A stretch of 64,000 nt of DNA from Arbacia lixula (taxonomy: Eukaryota; Echinodermata; Echinoidea; Arbacioida; Arbaciidae), in NCBI GenBank assembly GCA_963669155.1, contig OZ022576.1, positions 10,744,441 through 10,808,440 on the forward strand, written 5' to 3'. The notes below the pieces were generated by a model that worked only from the letters and a program-made list of their open reading frames with translations, searched no databases and was not told where the DNA came from. Below, piece after piece: positions 11,541 to 23,349 of the stretch. The number at the start of each line of letters is the position of its first letter. Within the stretch, counting starts at the first letter, position 1. The position numbers and the translations under genes were made by a program.

Positions 11541-11785
11541 CTTCTTCAGCCTTTTTTCTTATTCTTCTTCTTATTCTTATTCTTCTTCCTCTTCTTCTTT
11601 TTCTTTTCTTCTTCTTCTTCTTCTTCTTCTTCTTCTTCTTCTTCTTCTTCTTCTTCTTCTTCTCCTTCTTCTCCTTCTTCTTCTTCTTCTTCTTCTTCTT
11701 CTTCTTCTTCTTCTTCTTCTTCTTCTTCTTCTTCTTCTTCTTCTTCTTCTTCTTCTTCTTCTTCTTCTTCTTCTTCTTCTTCTTC
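11541..11785. repeat. (TTC)n microsatellite
   Basis: About 245 bp of TTC/CTT repeat with few interruptions on the plus strand. Ser-rich and Lys-rich ORFs across it are translation artefacts. Confidence 0.95.
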
Positions 11786-12598
11786 AGCTTTTTCTTTTCC
11801 TCAGTTCGTATGATCCAGTTTCTTCTTATTGGATTCCTTACCATTAATTTCCTACCCCTCCTCTCCTCTTTCTTAACAACATGAGGACACGATTGTATGT
11901 GGGTTAAGAATCTGTAAGACATTATGATAGGAAATACCACGTGATTAGTAGAATCCGTTTACTTGAAAGGTCAATACTGTTATCTTAAAAACGTCAAAAT
12001 TGTGAGTTTTGTCGAATCCTTCGTGCAATGTCTGTTAGAGTATCATTAACAAGGTGGATTCCCTAATGGAAACGCGCCAGATGTGCAAAATCCATTAACG
12101 AAAGTTGGAAGACAAAGGCTACATCAATAACATTTTCTTGTTATAATGAAGCGACGATTGGGATTTAATATATCACGACAGAAAATTGGACGCTCTAGCA
12201 AAGCCGTCCCACGGAAATGATATCAACCAACTTGCAGACATAAAACAACTCGATTTGCTTTTGGAACAAACATGAACCTCCTGTTGTAAATGCCAATTTC
12301 TGTTTCGAAAAGAAATAGTGAACACTTAAATGTTGTTTGTGCTTTGTGTAAATGGTGATGATAAGTGCAACGACTGGTTCATATGTTAGATACTGGTCAT
12401 TAGACAAACAATGATAGAAGTGTAAAAGATTGGGGTTTTTTATATTGATATTGATGCCAATATTTCATCCACGAAATGTACATGGAAATAAGAACGCAAT
12501 AAGTTGAATTGAAACTTGTTTGTATCTGTTTCTCTGATGTTTATACCAAGTACACTGAGTATATTGATATAAAATGCACAAAGTTACGTCATTACACT

Positions 12599-12746
12599 TT
12601 TAGTACACAGGAAATGAAAATGATCAATCAAACATCGAGGCCAAGGGGGGATATCAACTTCACACACCGAATTTTTTTAGTAGACAGGAAATGAAGATGA
12701 TCAATCAAACATCGAGGCCAAGGGGGCTATAAACTTCACACACCGA
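12599..12746. repeat. Two-copy tandem duplication, 77-bp period
   Basis: The segment with acaggaaatgaaaatgatca, atcgaggccaaggggg and cttcacacaccga occurs twice, 77 bp apart, with few differences. It is a recent local duplication within the intron. Confidence 0.9.
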
Positions 12747-13677
12747 AGTTCGACTGTATATTGTACATGTTGTAGGCAAATGTACTTTCGATCCTATAAT
12801 ATAAAAAATACAGTGTTACTATGACAATAAGAATAATTCAATCTGATTTGGTGATATGCATATTCAGCGGGACATATAAACACATAACAGAATTAACGTG
12901 CAGCATTCAGTGAATCCATGGCAAATGTAAGACGAGACCAAATGCACTATGTTTCCTTCTACTTAGAAACTTGCAGTGGTCATATGCACCGTGGGATATA
13001 TGAGAGCGTCCTGGATTTCTCATTTGATATAATCAAGCGCATGCTAATAATAAGATGTGAAAAGGGGGGGGGGTCAAAATAACGGTTATTGAATAGGATT
13101 AGGGTTTGGAAGCTTTGGTTAGGCTTATTGAATCTTCAGTTATAGTTCTTCCCTGTGCTCTTCATCAAGCTCAACCTTCGTTTTAAACCTTTACATGAAT
13201 CCACATTTTTATGTTAACTTTTAAACGTGCACACACATTTACACGTACATACAACCAAATATAACACACCGTGTCTTGGCGCACGATGTGAATCGCATGA
13301 TGTTCACCAGTCTAGTAACGTATTCTCATTGGTCAAAAGTGGGACTTGCCCAGTTTTCACTTCCGAGAATATAGCAACTGCAACACCTCTCCTTTGAAAC
13401 CTTCTCGAACCCCCGAAGAAAAATACATCTGTCCGATAATCTTTAACATGAGAAGTAGCCCAGGAGCATGGATTATTGGGTCAAAATCGTCGAGATAAGA
13501 ATCGGCTGTCGTCTTGTAATAACGAGGTCAAGTCCATGATCTAGTTTCCTGCGAAAGGGGGTACCGAACGGGGAGGGCACGGACGGGGGCTGCTAGAGGG
13601 GCCGTATGGAGCAATGGACATAATCGTGGTTGTGCTGGTGCTCGTTTGTGTGAACGAGGGTATGTATGTGCGGAGGA

Positions 13678-13691
13678 GGGGGGGGGGGGGG
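13678..13691. repeat. Poly-G run
   Basis: Fourteen G, the longest of two G-runs on the plus strand (the other is 13064-13073). Confidence 0.85.
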
Positions 13692-14437
13692 CTACCATAA
13701 AACATATAGGCGGTGTTTAATGACGAGTGTTTCATATATCTGATAAAGGGATGGGTATGCCTTAACAAGTTAAATCTTAACTTTTATTTCACCCTGACCT
13801 TGAAAGAAAACTTGCTGGTTGCGTCGCTTTGTTCTTATTCTAGTCAAAACAATAAACAAACATGGGGTTAACAATTTGTCAAATAAGATGATGGTGAGTT
13901 TTCACTGGCGGATTGATCACAAAACAATAATGCTCCATGACCTTGACTAACACAAGCACGCCTTAAATTTACGTTATACTTACCTGCTGTCTTCTATCGT
14001 GATGTCTGGAATTGTTCGTGGAATACATCGTGAATTGTGAATCATACCGATTTGATTCACTGATATTTGATTTGATTACATTTGCTCGAGAACTGGTGAA
14101 CGGGTTAAGGAAATGCGAGTTGAATGAATTAGGTTCGAGATGTGAAATGTGCATTCGTAAGATGCTGCAGAAGTAGATGCTCAACTTTTCATTTGGGAAC
14201 GTATTTTTGTTCTGTGTTGCGAATCCGAAACTGTAGTCCTGGTCTAATATTAAGCAATCTGCCGGTAAGACAAGAACAGCAGAAAAGATTTAAAGACCTG
14301 CAAAATCGGATGAAGGTTTTCAGAAAAATCCCCCAAATATGCATCAACAGCCCACTGGAAGATTAACATCTACTTGAAGTGAGGTGCCAATGAAAATCCA
14401 GCAGTGTAAACAATCTCGTTTTGTAACATGCACTTAC

Positions 14438-14665
14438 TATTGGGGCACATGGGGCAACATTCGCCCGGTGGGTGAATGACGTTCGCGCCGCAGGTAACGG
14501 GCTGGCAGCCCAATATGACGCACTCGATGGTCGCGTTGGCGCAGGTGCACGTGCTGCAATCGTTGATTACCCACGTCTCGCCGTGAGCGTAGGGGAACCC
14601 TCGGTAGACGCACGGCAGCATATACGTATCGGAGCTGAAGAAGCTGACGCTGGAACCATCCTCCC
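14438..14665 (-). CDS. Exon: von Willebrand factor type C (VWC) domain
   Basis: The 228-nt phase 1-1 exon has acceptor cgccttcag (AG at 14667-14666) and donor AATA|GTAAGT. After a short linker (GEDGSSVSFFSSDTYM) it encodes one complete VWC/chordin-type repeat. All ten cysteines are in canonical spacing: PCVYRG, YAHGETW, then DC-STC-TC, IEC, LGC, VTC, and the closing GECCPMC. VWC domains are extracellular and often bind BMP/TGF-beta ligands or mediate oligomerisation. Which applies here cannot be read from one domain. The upstream signal-peptide exon joins it as G|GG with the frame preserved. Its 3' splice site sits at the end of a pyrimidine tract over 1 kb long on the transcribed strand. Confidence 0.88.
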
Positions 14666-14718
14666 CTGAAGGCGGAGGTTGGTGGGGAGGGGGTGTTAGT
14701 AGAGGAGCATTGTGACAC

Positions 14719-15724
14719 GAGAGGAAGGAGGAAGAGGACGGGGACGAGCACGAGAAGGAGAAGGAGGACGAGGAAGAGCAGGAGCAGGAGGAGGACGAGA
14801 AGGAGCAGGACGAAGACAAGGAGGAGGACGATGAGAACGAGGAGATGGAGAAGGACGAAAAGGAGGAGGAGCAGGATCAGGAGGAGGAGGAGGCGGAGGA
14901 GAAGGAGGAGAAGGAGGAGAAGGAGCAGGAGCAGGAGCAGGACGAGAAGGAGCAAGACAAAGACAAGGAGGAGAAGGAGGAGGACGAGGAGAACGAGGAG
15001 AAGGAGGAGGACGAAAAGGAGGAAGAGGGGGAGGAGCAGGAGCAGGAACAGGAGGAGGAGGAGGAGGAGAACGAGGAGGAGGAGGAGAAGAAGAAGGAGG
15101 AGGAAGAGGAGGAGGAGGAGGAAGTGGGGAGGAGGAGGGGAGGGGGAAGAAGAGGACGAGGAAGACGAGGAGGGGGAGGAAGACGGGGACGGGGAGGACA
15201 ACAAGGACAAGGACGAGGACTAGGAGGAGGACAAGGAGGAGGTGGGGAGACGGGAGAGGTGGAGGAGGAGGAGGAGGAGGAGGAGGAGGAGGAGGAGGAG
15301 GAGGACGAGGAGGAGGAGGAGAAGGAGGAGGAGAAGGAGGAGGAGAAGGGGGAACAGCAAAGAGAGATAGAGAGGGGGAAAGGAAAGGGGCAAGAGGGGA
15401 GATGGGGAGGAGGAGAGGAAGCAATTAAGGAGGATATGGGGGAGGAGGAGGAGACAGGGGAGGCGTGGTAGTAGAAGGAGGAGACAAAGAAGGGTGTTGA
15501 ATTGAAGGAGGAGGGCAAGAGGGTAATGACAGGAGTGGAGAAGACGATATGGGAGAAGGAAATGATGGGGAGCAGGAGCAAGAGGCGAGAGAGGAAAAGA
15601 AAAATCAAAAGATGATGGGAAGGGAAATGAGGAGTAGGTTTATGTAATAGAGAAATGGAAATAAAATGAAACAGGAGGGAGGGGGGAGAAGACAGAGATG
15701 GAGGAAGAGAGAGACAGAGAGATG

Positions 15725-15790
<66 letters not shown>

Positions 15791-15880
15791 GAGATAGACA
15801 GAGAGGGGGAGGGGGAGGGAGAGAGAGGGGATACGGGAAACGAGAATGGAGAAGAGAGTTGGGAAAGGGGAAAGGAAGGG
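14719..15880. repeat. ~1.16-kb polypurine tract (GGA/GAA/GA/GACA repeats)
   Basis: The plus strand is almost pure purine: degenerate GGA/GAGGAC units to about 15350, then less regular G/A sequence, then (GA)n and (GACA)n near 15720-15790. On the transcribed minus strand of the VWC gene it is a polypyrimidine tract just upstream of the VWC exon acceptor. The many Pro-, Ser- and Glu-rich ORFs across it are composition artefacts. Confidence 0.95.
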
Positions 15881-17431
15881 ACATTTGGGGGGCGATGCAT
15901 CGCCAGTAGCGGTGTTAGGAGAACGGAGAAATCAAAAAGGGAGAATGAAAAAAGCCTTGTTAATAACGGTTAATAAACATAATTCCATGTAACAGCGCCA
16001 TGAAATGAATTAATGTCATTAATACACTGTTAGTATTGTGACACCAAACCTACCTTTATCCTCTCCATGATCTGCGTACTGTACCACTTTTGTTATGTTT
16101 GATCATATTATCATGGCAATGAACATTAATATGATTAATGACAACGACATAGTGATGATGGCAAGGGAAATACTGATTATAAGGATGAGCAGTATAACGA
16201 TGAGGATGGCAGTGTCGATCATTTCATTTCGGTAATCAAACAGTTGTACAAGCATTCGTGCACGGTTTAATGTCATACGGTAAATTTGATCTTATCCCGA
16301 TATTGTTGAATGACATTGCTACACCTGCAAGTTTCGTTTCTCCTCATGTTTAAAACATTAGCATGACTTATGTAAATTTATCAAGTATGTTGGAAGAGTT
16401 AGATGACTAGTAGACTGGGGTCAAACATGTCAAACATGCTGTAAAATATGTGAGGTGCGAATTTGCATACGATATTAAAAGCTACTAGCTTACTCACCCA
16501 CTCCATCCCACCCATCCCTCCAACTTGACCATCACAGTACTAAGCCCATTGAATCTGAGTTATTACACATAACCCCTATATGGTACTGAGAGTGTGACCA
16601 TCCTCCATCTATATGTATCCTAACACGTGCGTGACAGCAACTAACTAGGCATCATGGCCTTGTTGCAGAAAACTTACCATTGATTGTCATTTGTGCTCCC
16701 GATGGCAACTTCTATAGAAACCTTAAATTTCATGGCTATCAGGCGACGTTACTATGGTAGTTACCATTGGAAGCAGAGTTATGATTAATTTTAAGTTTTA
16801 TGCAACGGACCCCTTGAACACATTAACGGATGCCTACGTCGTTCCGATTGTGAAGGAGCAATCACGAAACCTGAAGGAGTACTTTGTCTCAAGAAGAAGT
16901 TCATATTCATGTTCATCCTGGTGATACAACAGGATAATACGCAGTAAATCTACGTCATATGTATCCATTACCAAAATTAAGGATTGAGTGATTGTTGATG
17001 CAAAGCTTATTCTGTTTGTGATTATGGCGAAGACGAGAAGGGGTGGTAAAATGCAAATACTAGACAGTACGCGACTTAATTAATTTAACTATTATATACT
17101 ACATTGATCATATTCCTATCTACTTTAATCTATATCATGAGTGTAGTGTGTGGGAATTGCTGCCTTTTATTGTCATCATCCCAGTACAGCTTCATGTAGC
17201 GGCTTTAAGGGATCACTGTCATTTTGATAATGATATTTTGTTTTGCGTTATGAGCTAAGACAGTGACAACGGTCATGGGGATGGGGATGGCACTATGGAA
17301 AAGTATGACAACGTGGGTACTACCGGGTAATGGATGATGTCGATATATTTATTGTTGTGAGGTGTGGTTTAACGTGTCATGTGACATGTAAGATGTAACA
17401 TTGCTTAAAATTTTATGATAACCAAATGATG

Positions 17432-17466
17432 GCGACAGCTTGAGCACTACATTATGAAGCTGTCGC
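17432..17466. repeat. Perfect 10-bp inverted repeat with 15-nt loop
   Basis: GCGACAGCTT is followed after 15 nt by its exact reverse complement, AAGCTGTCGC. Weak extra complementarity (TGATG/CATCA) lies outside. It could be a structured site or chance. Confidence 0.6.
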
Positions 17467-18308
17467 ACCACACCATCATGACCACACATCGTATACTGAA
17501 CGCAAATGGTATCATCATATGTTTAGCCATAGTAATATTACACGTATAAAGTAAGGATTGCACAGCTCAAAGTTAACTATAGCATCATGACGATAACCAG
17601 CAACTTAAAGTCAAACTTCAAAGTTATAAGCGGTAATGCTTCAATGATACTAATTACAGTACGTGTATACAACTTGTCAGTAACATCACAGCACTCGACA
17701 CACGCGAAACAGCTGTTGCATCGATACAGGATTACATTTCCCTTTACCGTGTTTACCATTTCTACAGGGGAAAGCGCTTAACTTCGTAAAACACAAACCC
17801 AACGGAAAGATTCCTTTTATCATTACTGTCAAGGATCGTGAACGTCATGGCCATATCTTCTAGACAGACGAACCTTTCTATTTTCGTTGAACACGTCTGA
17901 TCCATTCGTAATGGGCGAGTGAAAGGTCTCGCGTGTATTGAGCACGGGGTTTCCTTGATTAACTGCGAAAATTGAATTGAGTTTGTAGTTAACATCTCAC
18001 GGGAATTGGAATGGTTAGAATCGGGGGTAAGCAAATACTTGGGGCTAAGTATTGGCAGGTACGCCGTCTGCGGAGATGATTTGACAGGGCTCTGTGGAAA
18101 TGTAAACCAATTACTCGGCTAATTGAGCAAAGTATATGATTAGGACGATCGAATAGCTTGCGGTGGACATGTCATCGCGAGGAGTTCTCTGACGGGAATG
18201 TTCTGACTTAAAGAGAGGTATTTCACTTTTACTACGTCCAATCGTGTCAGTGCGTTGAGCCATGGACCCTACTTCACAGGGTCATGGTTTAGCCTACTGC
18301 GTTATGTT

Positions 18309-18409
18309 ATCAACCGATTTGGGATTTATAGTGAGAAAACATAAAGCATGCCCCCCCCCCCCCCCCCATCAACCGATTTGGGATTTAAGGTGAGAAAACA
18401 TAAAGCATG

Positions 18410-18444
<35 letters not shown>
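18309..18444. repeat. 59-bp duplication separated by poly-C, followed by (CT)n
   Basis: The unit starting atcaaccgatttgggattta and ending gcatgc plus a C-run occurs twice, at 18309 and 18368. The second copy runs into (CT)n, into which the LINE is inserted. Confidence 0.9.
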
Positions 18445-18450
<6 letters not shown>

Positions 18451-20244
18451 TGGAAGACTATCAATGAGTTATTAAATCGAGTAAGTGCCTCTACAAAAAC
18501 AAGTGATGTTCAGAAGTTAAGTATTGTACGAAATGGGGAAAGCACAACTGTATGTAATGATTCTGAAATTGCTTCTGAGTTAAATCAATTTTTTGTAAGC
18601 GTAGGACCAAATCTAGAAGATGACATACCAGTAATCGATACAGATTGTACATCGTATTTGGGGTCTAAGCAAAATAGGTCATTATTTTGGAAGCCAGTGA
18701 CAGAACATGAAATGTTGAAACATGCTACCGATATGAGGAAAGCATGTGGGTATGATATGCTGCCTGCACGACTTATAAAAGATGCTGCGAATTATATAAC
18801 GATACCATTGACTCACATTATCAATTTATCATTACAAGAAGGCAAATTCCCGGATGCTTTAAAGATAGCTAAAGTAATTCCTGTGTACAAAAAAGGTTCC
18901 AAAGAAGTTCCAGGAAATTACAGGCCAATCTCAATTTTGCCAGTTTTAGGGAAAATTTTTGAAAGGATTGTAAATAATAGGCTAATGGATTTTTTGGAAG
19001 TTAACAATATTTTGCAGCAACATCAATATGGCTTTCGTAAGAAATATAGTACAAAGTTATCGATTATCAATTTAACAAATACCCTTTTGAAATCACTGGA
19101 TGATGGAAAAATCACACTAGGGCTATTTATTGACTTTCAGAAGGCATTCGACACCATAAACCACAAAATTCTCCTGAGAAAGTTATCCCACTATGGAATA
19201 CGTGGTGTTGCTTTACAATGGTTCAGTGACTACCTTTGCAACAGACATCAGTTTGTGAAATATAAAGATACAATGTCATCTAATTTGAAAATATCATGTG
19301 GTGTCCCACAAGGATCAGTGTTGGGACCAACACTCTTTTTGATCTACATAAATGACTTGCCTAATGCCACTCAGTACTTTAATTTCAGATTATTTGCTGA
19401 CGATTCAAATCTGTTCCACACTTTTGAGGTGGGCAAAACGGAGATTGATATGCACTTAGTAAATAAGCATTTGGAAAAGGTCCAGACATGGTGTCATGCT
19501 AACAAGGTCACAATTAACCTAAAGAAAACTAGTTATATGTTGATAAGAAGTAGAAGACGATCTGTGAAGGTTAACGGTGCTCTTAAAATATCTGGTTCAG
19601 AGATAACTGAGGTAAATATGGCATCCTTTGTAGGACTTCAAATTGATAATCACCTTACATGGGGAGAACATATCAAAATGGTTACTAAAATTGTTCGTAA
19701 AAAGGTTGGTATCTTATTCAGACTCAGGCATTTTGTCCCACAACATGTATTATTGCTGTTGTATCAAGGGTTAATACAGCCACACCTTTCATATGGCATT
19801 GAAGTGTGGGGAAGTACCTACGAGACTAACTTAAAGTGCATTTTGTATGCCCAAAAGATGGCAATGAGAGCAATTACCTTCAGTTCATGGAGAACTCATT
19901 CAAGACCTTTGTTCCACAAGTTAAAGATTCTGGATGTTTACAATCTACACTTTTTATCAGTTTCAACTTTTGTCTATGATTTAGTTAATAACAACCTTCC
20001 ACACACTCTAATAGAATATTGTCAACTAATAGATCACAGGTATGCCACTAGAGGAAGAGATCAGGGACAGCTATATATACCTAAGTGTAAAACAACACAA
20101 GGTCAATTCTCAGTATCTTTCATTGGCGTGAAATTATGGAATCGTATTCCAAAAGACATTCGAGAAATGAAAACTAGAGTTGCTTTCCGAAAGCTACTCA
20201 TTAAGTATTTGATGGAGCTTTCAGTTTCCACAGGAAACTGCTAA
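18445..20244 (+). CDS. LINE reverse transcriptase, C-terminal ~600 residues of ORF2
   Basis: Open from 18445 (TWKTINELLNR) to a TAA at 20242-20244 with no internal stop. There is no initiator because the 5' end is truncated. Before the RT it has the pre-RT signature ELNQFFVSVGPNLE. RT blocks in order: NYRPISILPVLGK; block A FIDFQKAFD at 19126-19152; block B GVPQGSVLGP at 19300-19329; catalytic FADD at 19393-19404; and a downstream LKKTSYM/GLQIDNHLTW region. The C-terminal part has the IQPHLSYGIEVWG motif common to CR1, Rex1 and Jockey-group elements. It would copy element RNA at a nicked target, but the apurinic-type endonuclease is absent, so this copy cannot be autonomous. The exact clade needs a tree. 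Confidence 0.9.
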
Positions 20245-20805
20245 CCTGTCAGCATGTTGTGTATCTTGTTTGCGAGATAATCAAGATTGTATGTCTTTTT
20301 TTTTTATTTATCATTCTTTGTTTTTGTTTACATCAGTATATTTAAAGTAGTTGTCAAAGTATAGTTGATAAGATACTACTCTTATATCTAGGAGATAAGA
20401 TTTATTGTAAATACATGTATTCATCTTCTAATATATATTCATCATTATCATTATAAGCAGTCACTTACCTAAGAAAATTTTGTTACTACCATACTAAAGA
20501 ATTTAAGGAATCAGGCTCGACTAGCACTTGTGCTAACTTCTGATTCCTGTTAACAACTTCATTATCAACCATTTTCACTTTTGTACAAAATTGTTTAAAA
20601 TGCTGCATCACAAGTAACATGCCTTCTTTCTCCATTCATTGTAACATTCTTGCCAATTTTGTTTGTTTATTTTTGGGGGAAATACGTGTTTTCTTTCTTT
20701 CTTTGTTAATTCAGTCATGTACATACAATTGTTTTCTGTACTGCTATTGTTGATGTTGATGTTTGTTAATAAATTCAAAATTCAAAATTCAATTCAATTC
20801 AATTT
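18445..20805 (+). mobile_element. 5'-truncated non-LTR retrotransposon (CR1/Jockey-group LINE)
   Basis: The element starts abruptly in mid-ORF at the end of a (CT)n tract. It has an intact reverse-transcriptase frame, a ~560-bp 3' region with AATAAA at 20768-20773, and a 3' tail of ATTCA-type short repeats (about 20771-20805). CT-rich sequence resumes immediately after the tail, so the insertion is in or beside a CT microsatellite. The endonuclease half is missing, as expected of a copy truncated during target-primed reverse transcription. The long undisturbed frame indicates a fairly recent insertion. Confidence 0.9.
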
Positions 20806-20881
20806 TCTCTGTCTGTCTCTCTCCCTCTGTCTCTCTCGTTCAGTCTCTCTCTCTCCCTGTCTGTCTGTCTCCCTGTCTCTG

Positions 20882-20944
<63 letters not shown>

Positions 20945-20945
20945 A
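20806..20945. repeat. (CT)n microsatellite 3' of the LINE
   Basis: CT/TCTG repeats immediately after the LINE tail, purest at 20886-20940. Confidence 0.92.
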
Positions 20946-21326
20946 CCCCGCTCACTTTTCTCGCTTTCTCCAGCCTCCGATCCCATTTTCTCTTGTCGCT
21001 TCTTCCTCTGATAATATTCAACTGGGCGTTTCCTTTTTACGCAATGTCAACCCCAAATGTCAGTCGAGTTTAATCATCTCCTCGGTAACACAATACCTCT
21101 ATACCCAGGTCTGTATGTCCCGTCATGCCCAAGGCAGGGCCGTTCCCTGCTAGTCCTCCCCGAATGACCACGATGAGCAAGCAAAGAAAGAACGGGCTTT
21201 CTTCGTACATCCTTGGTTCAAGACACTCATTAGTCAAAGAGTACATCCGACTTATTTTAAAGGTATTAAATGTTTCGTTGATGGCGTTGTTATAGTGGTA
21301 GTATCATAGTTAGCATTAGTTTAGTT

Positions 21327-21331
21327 AGCAT

Positions 21332-21399
<68 letters not shown>

Positions 21400-21421
21400 A
21401 TAGTAGTAGTAGTAGTAGTAC

Positions 21422-21490
<69 letters not shown>

Positions 21491-21513
21491 AAGAAGTAGT
21501 AGTAGTAATAGAA

Positions 21514-21585
<72 letters not shown>

Positions 21586-21603
21586 TAGAAGAAATAGTAG
21601 TTG
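21327..21603. repeat. ~275-bp (TAG)n microsatellite
   Basis: Long TAG/AGT trinucleotide tract with a few GAA and TAA interruptions. The Thr, Leu and Tyr homopolymer ORFs on the minus strand are artefacts. Confidence 0.95.
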
Positions 21604-22221
21604 AGGTACAAGTAGTAGCCGAATTTTTCCCAACACTTAGTGTAATAATAATAATAGTAATCAATATCAAATGCTACTAATCATGTTAAATCTGTATTTC
21701 AAAATGTAGCTCTTATGCGCAGGCTTCACAGCATCAAAATCCACACACAGGAAGATGTGTTTTGCTTTCTTAAGGAGTCACATCAAAAATTCGTTTCCCA
21801 ACAAGCACATAAAGGTCTTGTCAGTCTCAGAAAGTAATCAAAGCATAACCAGAAAAAACTCATTTATTTCAGCTTTCACTTGTTTCATGTATGAACATGA
21901 TCGACTCCATTTTCATCACCACTTCTTCATATCCAGCTCTCGCCCTTTCAAAATCATTTCCCAATGATTTGAAATTCAAGCCGTGGTACACGTGAATGCC
22001 AATCACGTTTGCGGTCTGATTTTTCATTTCTTTTAAGAGGTTACAAAGTGCGCCATCTGCATGAAATATTTATTTTAAAAACGGAGGCGGGGATTTCCTA
22101 ACAGAAGCGGCACAACTATTGGAAATATAAATGGCGACAGCGTGAATATTTTATACTCCCATGGCTATTGGGTTTATTTAGAGATATAATGTTCTCTTTG
22201 TTATGACTGAATCTCACTTAC

Positions 22222-22339
22222 CTTCTTGGGCGGTGCAGACTGACGTACAAAGTAGAACAGTGACTGCGAAGAAAAGCAAATAGAGTACCCGATTATCGTT
22301 GCCATGGCAACTCCTCCTTTCTGCCTTCTCCTCCTCCAT
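22222..22339 (-). CDS. First coding exon of the secreted VWC gene: signal peptide
   Basis: From an ATG at 22339-22337 the frame reads a charged N-region (MEEEKAERRSCHGNDNR), a hydrophobic core (VLYLLFFAVTVLLCTSV) and CTAQE, ending at a strong donor GAAG|GTAAGT (GT at 22221-22220), phase 1. This is a convincing signal peptide with a long N-region, or a signal anchor if not cleaved. The phase matches the VWC exon exactly (joined codon G|GG). Another ATG in a different frame (at about 22303) gives a less signal-like peptide, so this start is preferred. Confidence 0.68.
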
Positions 22340-22520
22340 GTCTTGCTACCACTTGTATCCTGTTCCTCGAAACACGTTTTCACAGTAATCTAGCCTCTAC
22401 CTCTCCCACTTAGACAGCCCTTTCCCTCATGAATCGGATAGAACTAAGTTCGTGACGTATGTAGTTATCAAGCTATCCCCTATTGGTAACGTCTCAAATC
22501 GTTCTGAGCGCTGGTTGAGC
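22340..22520 (-). promoter_or_regulatory. Candidate promoter/5' UTR of the secreted VWC gene
   Basis: On the minus strand a CCAAT box (22486-22482) lies about 145 bp upstream of the ATG, with a CRE-like TACGTCA (22459-22453) between them. No TATA box is obvious. The assignment rests on position and common motifs only. Confidence 0.25.
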
Positions 22521-22750
22521 AAACTTGGTAATGCGGACATCACCCGCTTTATGGCTTGATCTTTGAGGAACTTTCAGCTCATAAGGGTAATAGCCTGCTG
22601 GCATGAATCCAGGAGCTACTGTAGGGGCGATGCCTTGCGTGCATGGCCTTTAGTGAACTAAGGAGGGGGGAAATGAGCCACATAACAGGCATAACGAGTA
22701 GAGGGCGATTGGGCTCACGAGTTGGCGTGTATTTGTTGCGGACTGTTTCA

Positions 22751-22876
22751 GGGGTAACACCATACAATAAATGGAATCACTCTATACCCCCCCCCCTTCC
22801 TCCGAACTCCACCCCCCCCCCCCCCCCCTGGTTCACGGGTAACAACCATACAATAACTGGAATCACCCTTTACCCC
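22751..22876. repeat. Duplicated ~40-bp unit with poly-C runs
   Basis: A unit starting gggtaacaccatacaataa and ending in C-rich sequence is repeated about 85 bp downstream. C-runs lie at 22788-22797 and 22812-22828. A (CA)n tract follows at 22886-22920. Confidence 0.8.
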
Positions 22877-22881
22877 GGTCT

Positions 22882-22922
<41 letters not shown>

Positions 22923-23262
22923 CTCTTTTCTCTATCACTCTTTCTCTTCATATCCCTCCCTCTCTGTATGCCTGCCTGTATACTTTGCGTTTATCTCATA
23001 ACGGTCACATTACACCTAATAGCCAACTGAATGCTGCAAAATACCCCCTATCCTTCTCAAGCAATATGCGAAGATAATGTTAACGTTTCAATTTGTTGTA
23101 GTTGTGAAAAGTGAGGGTACAGCTTCTTGTCGGTACATTGAAGACCAAATACTCAGCGAAACGAGATGATAACCTTTAACATTGTCCTTCTATTTCTCAC
23201 ATAGGACACACATATTTACACGCTCGGTATTATCCTTGCGCTCTCTCATTTTCTTTGTCTCT

Positions 23263-23266
23263 CCCC

Positions 23267-23349
<83 letters not shown>

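Larger units (their letters stand above)
5163..14437. other. Large intron of the secreted VWC gene
   Basis: About 9.3 kb between the VWC exon and the next candidate exon, with no supported coding sequence. It holds an assembly gap (9944-10143), an inverted-repeat hairpin (9593-9744), tandem duplications (8865-9060, 12599-12746), a dispersed unit beside a (TTC)n tract (11422-11815), and poly-C or poly-G runs. A GC-rich patch at about 5990-6180 contains CCAAT and GGGCGG motifs. Small exons could be hidden here or in the gap. Confidence 0.5.
14666..22221. other. First intron of the secreted VWC gene
   Basis: About 7.6 kb with no supported host exon. It contains the purine tract (14719-15880), a small perfect hairpin (17432-17466), a poly-C-linked duplication (18309-18419), a LINE fragment (18445-20805), a CT tract and a long (TAG)n tract. 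The region 15890-18300 holds no recognised feature apart from the hairpin. Confidence 0.5.

Noticed and set aside
11458..11940. Lys-rich and Ser-rich ORFs across (TTC)n, and similar ORFs at 14437-15884, 21290-21670 and 41831-42511
   Set aside because: Pure microsatellite translation with no splice context or domain.
17762..18034. 90-codon minus ORF
   Set aside because: No domain, no supporting splice sites and wrong context within the first intron.
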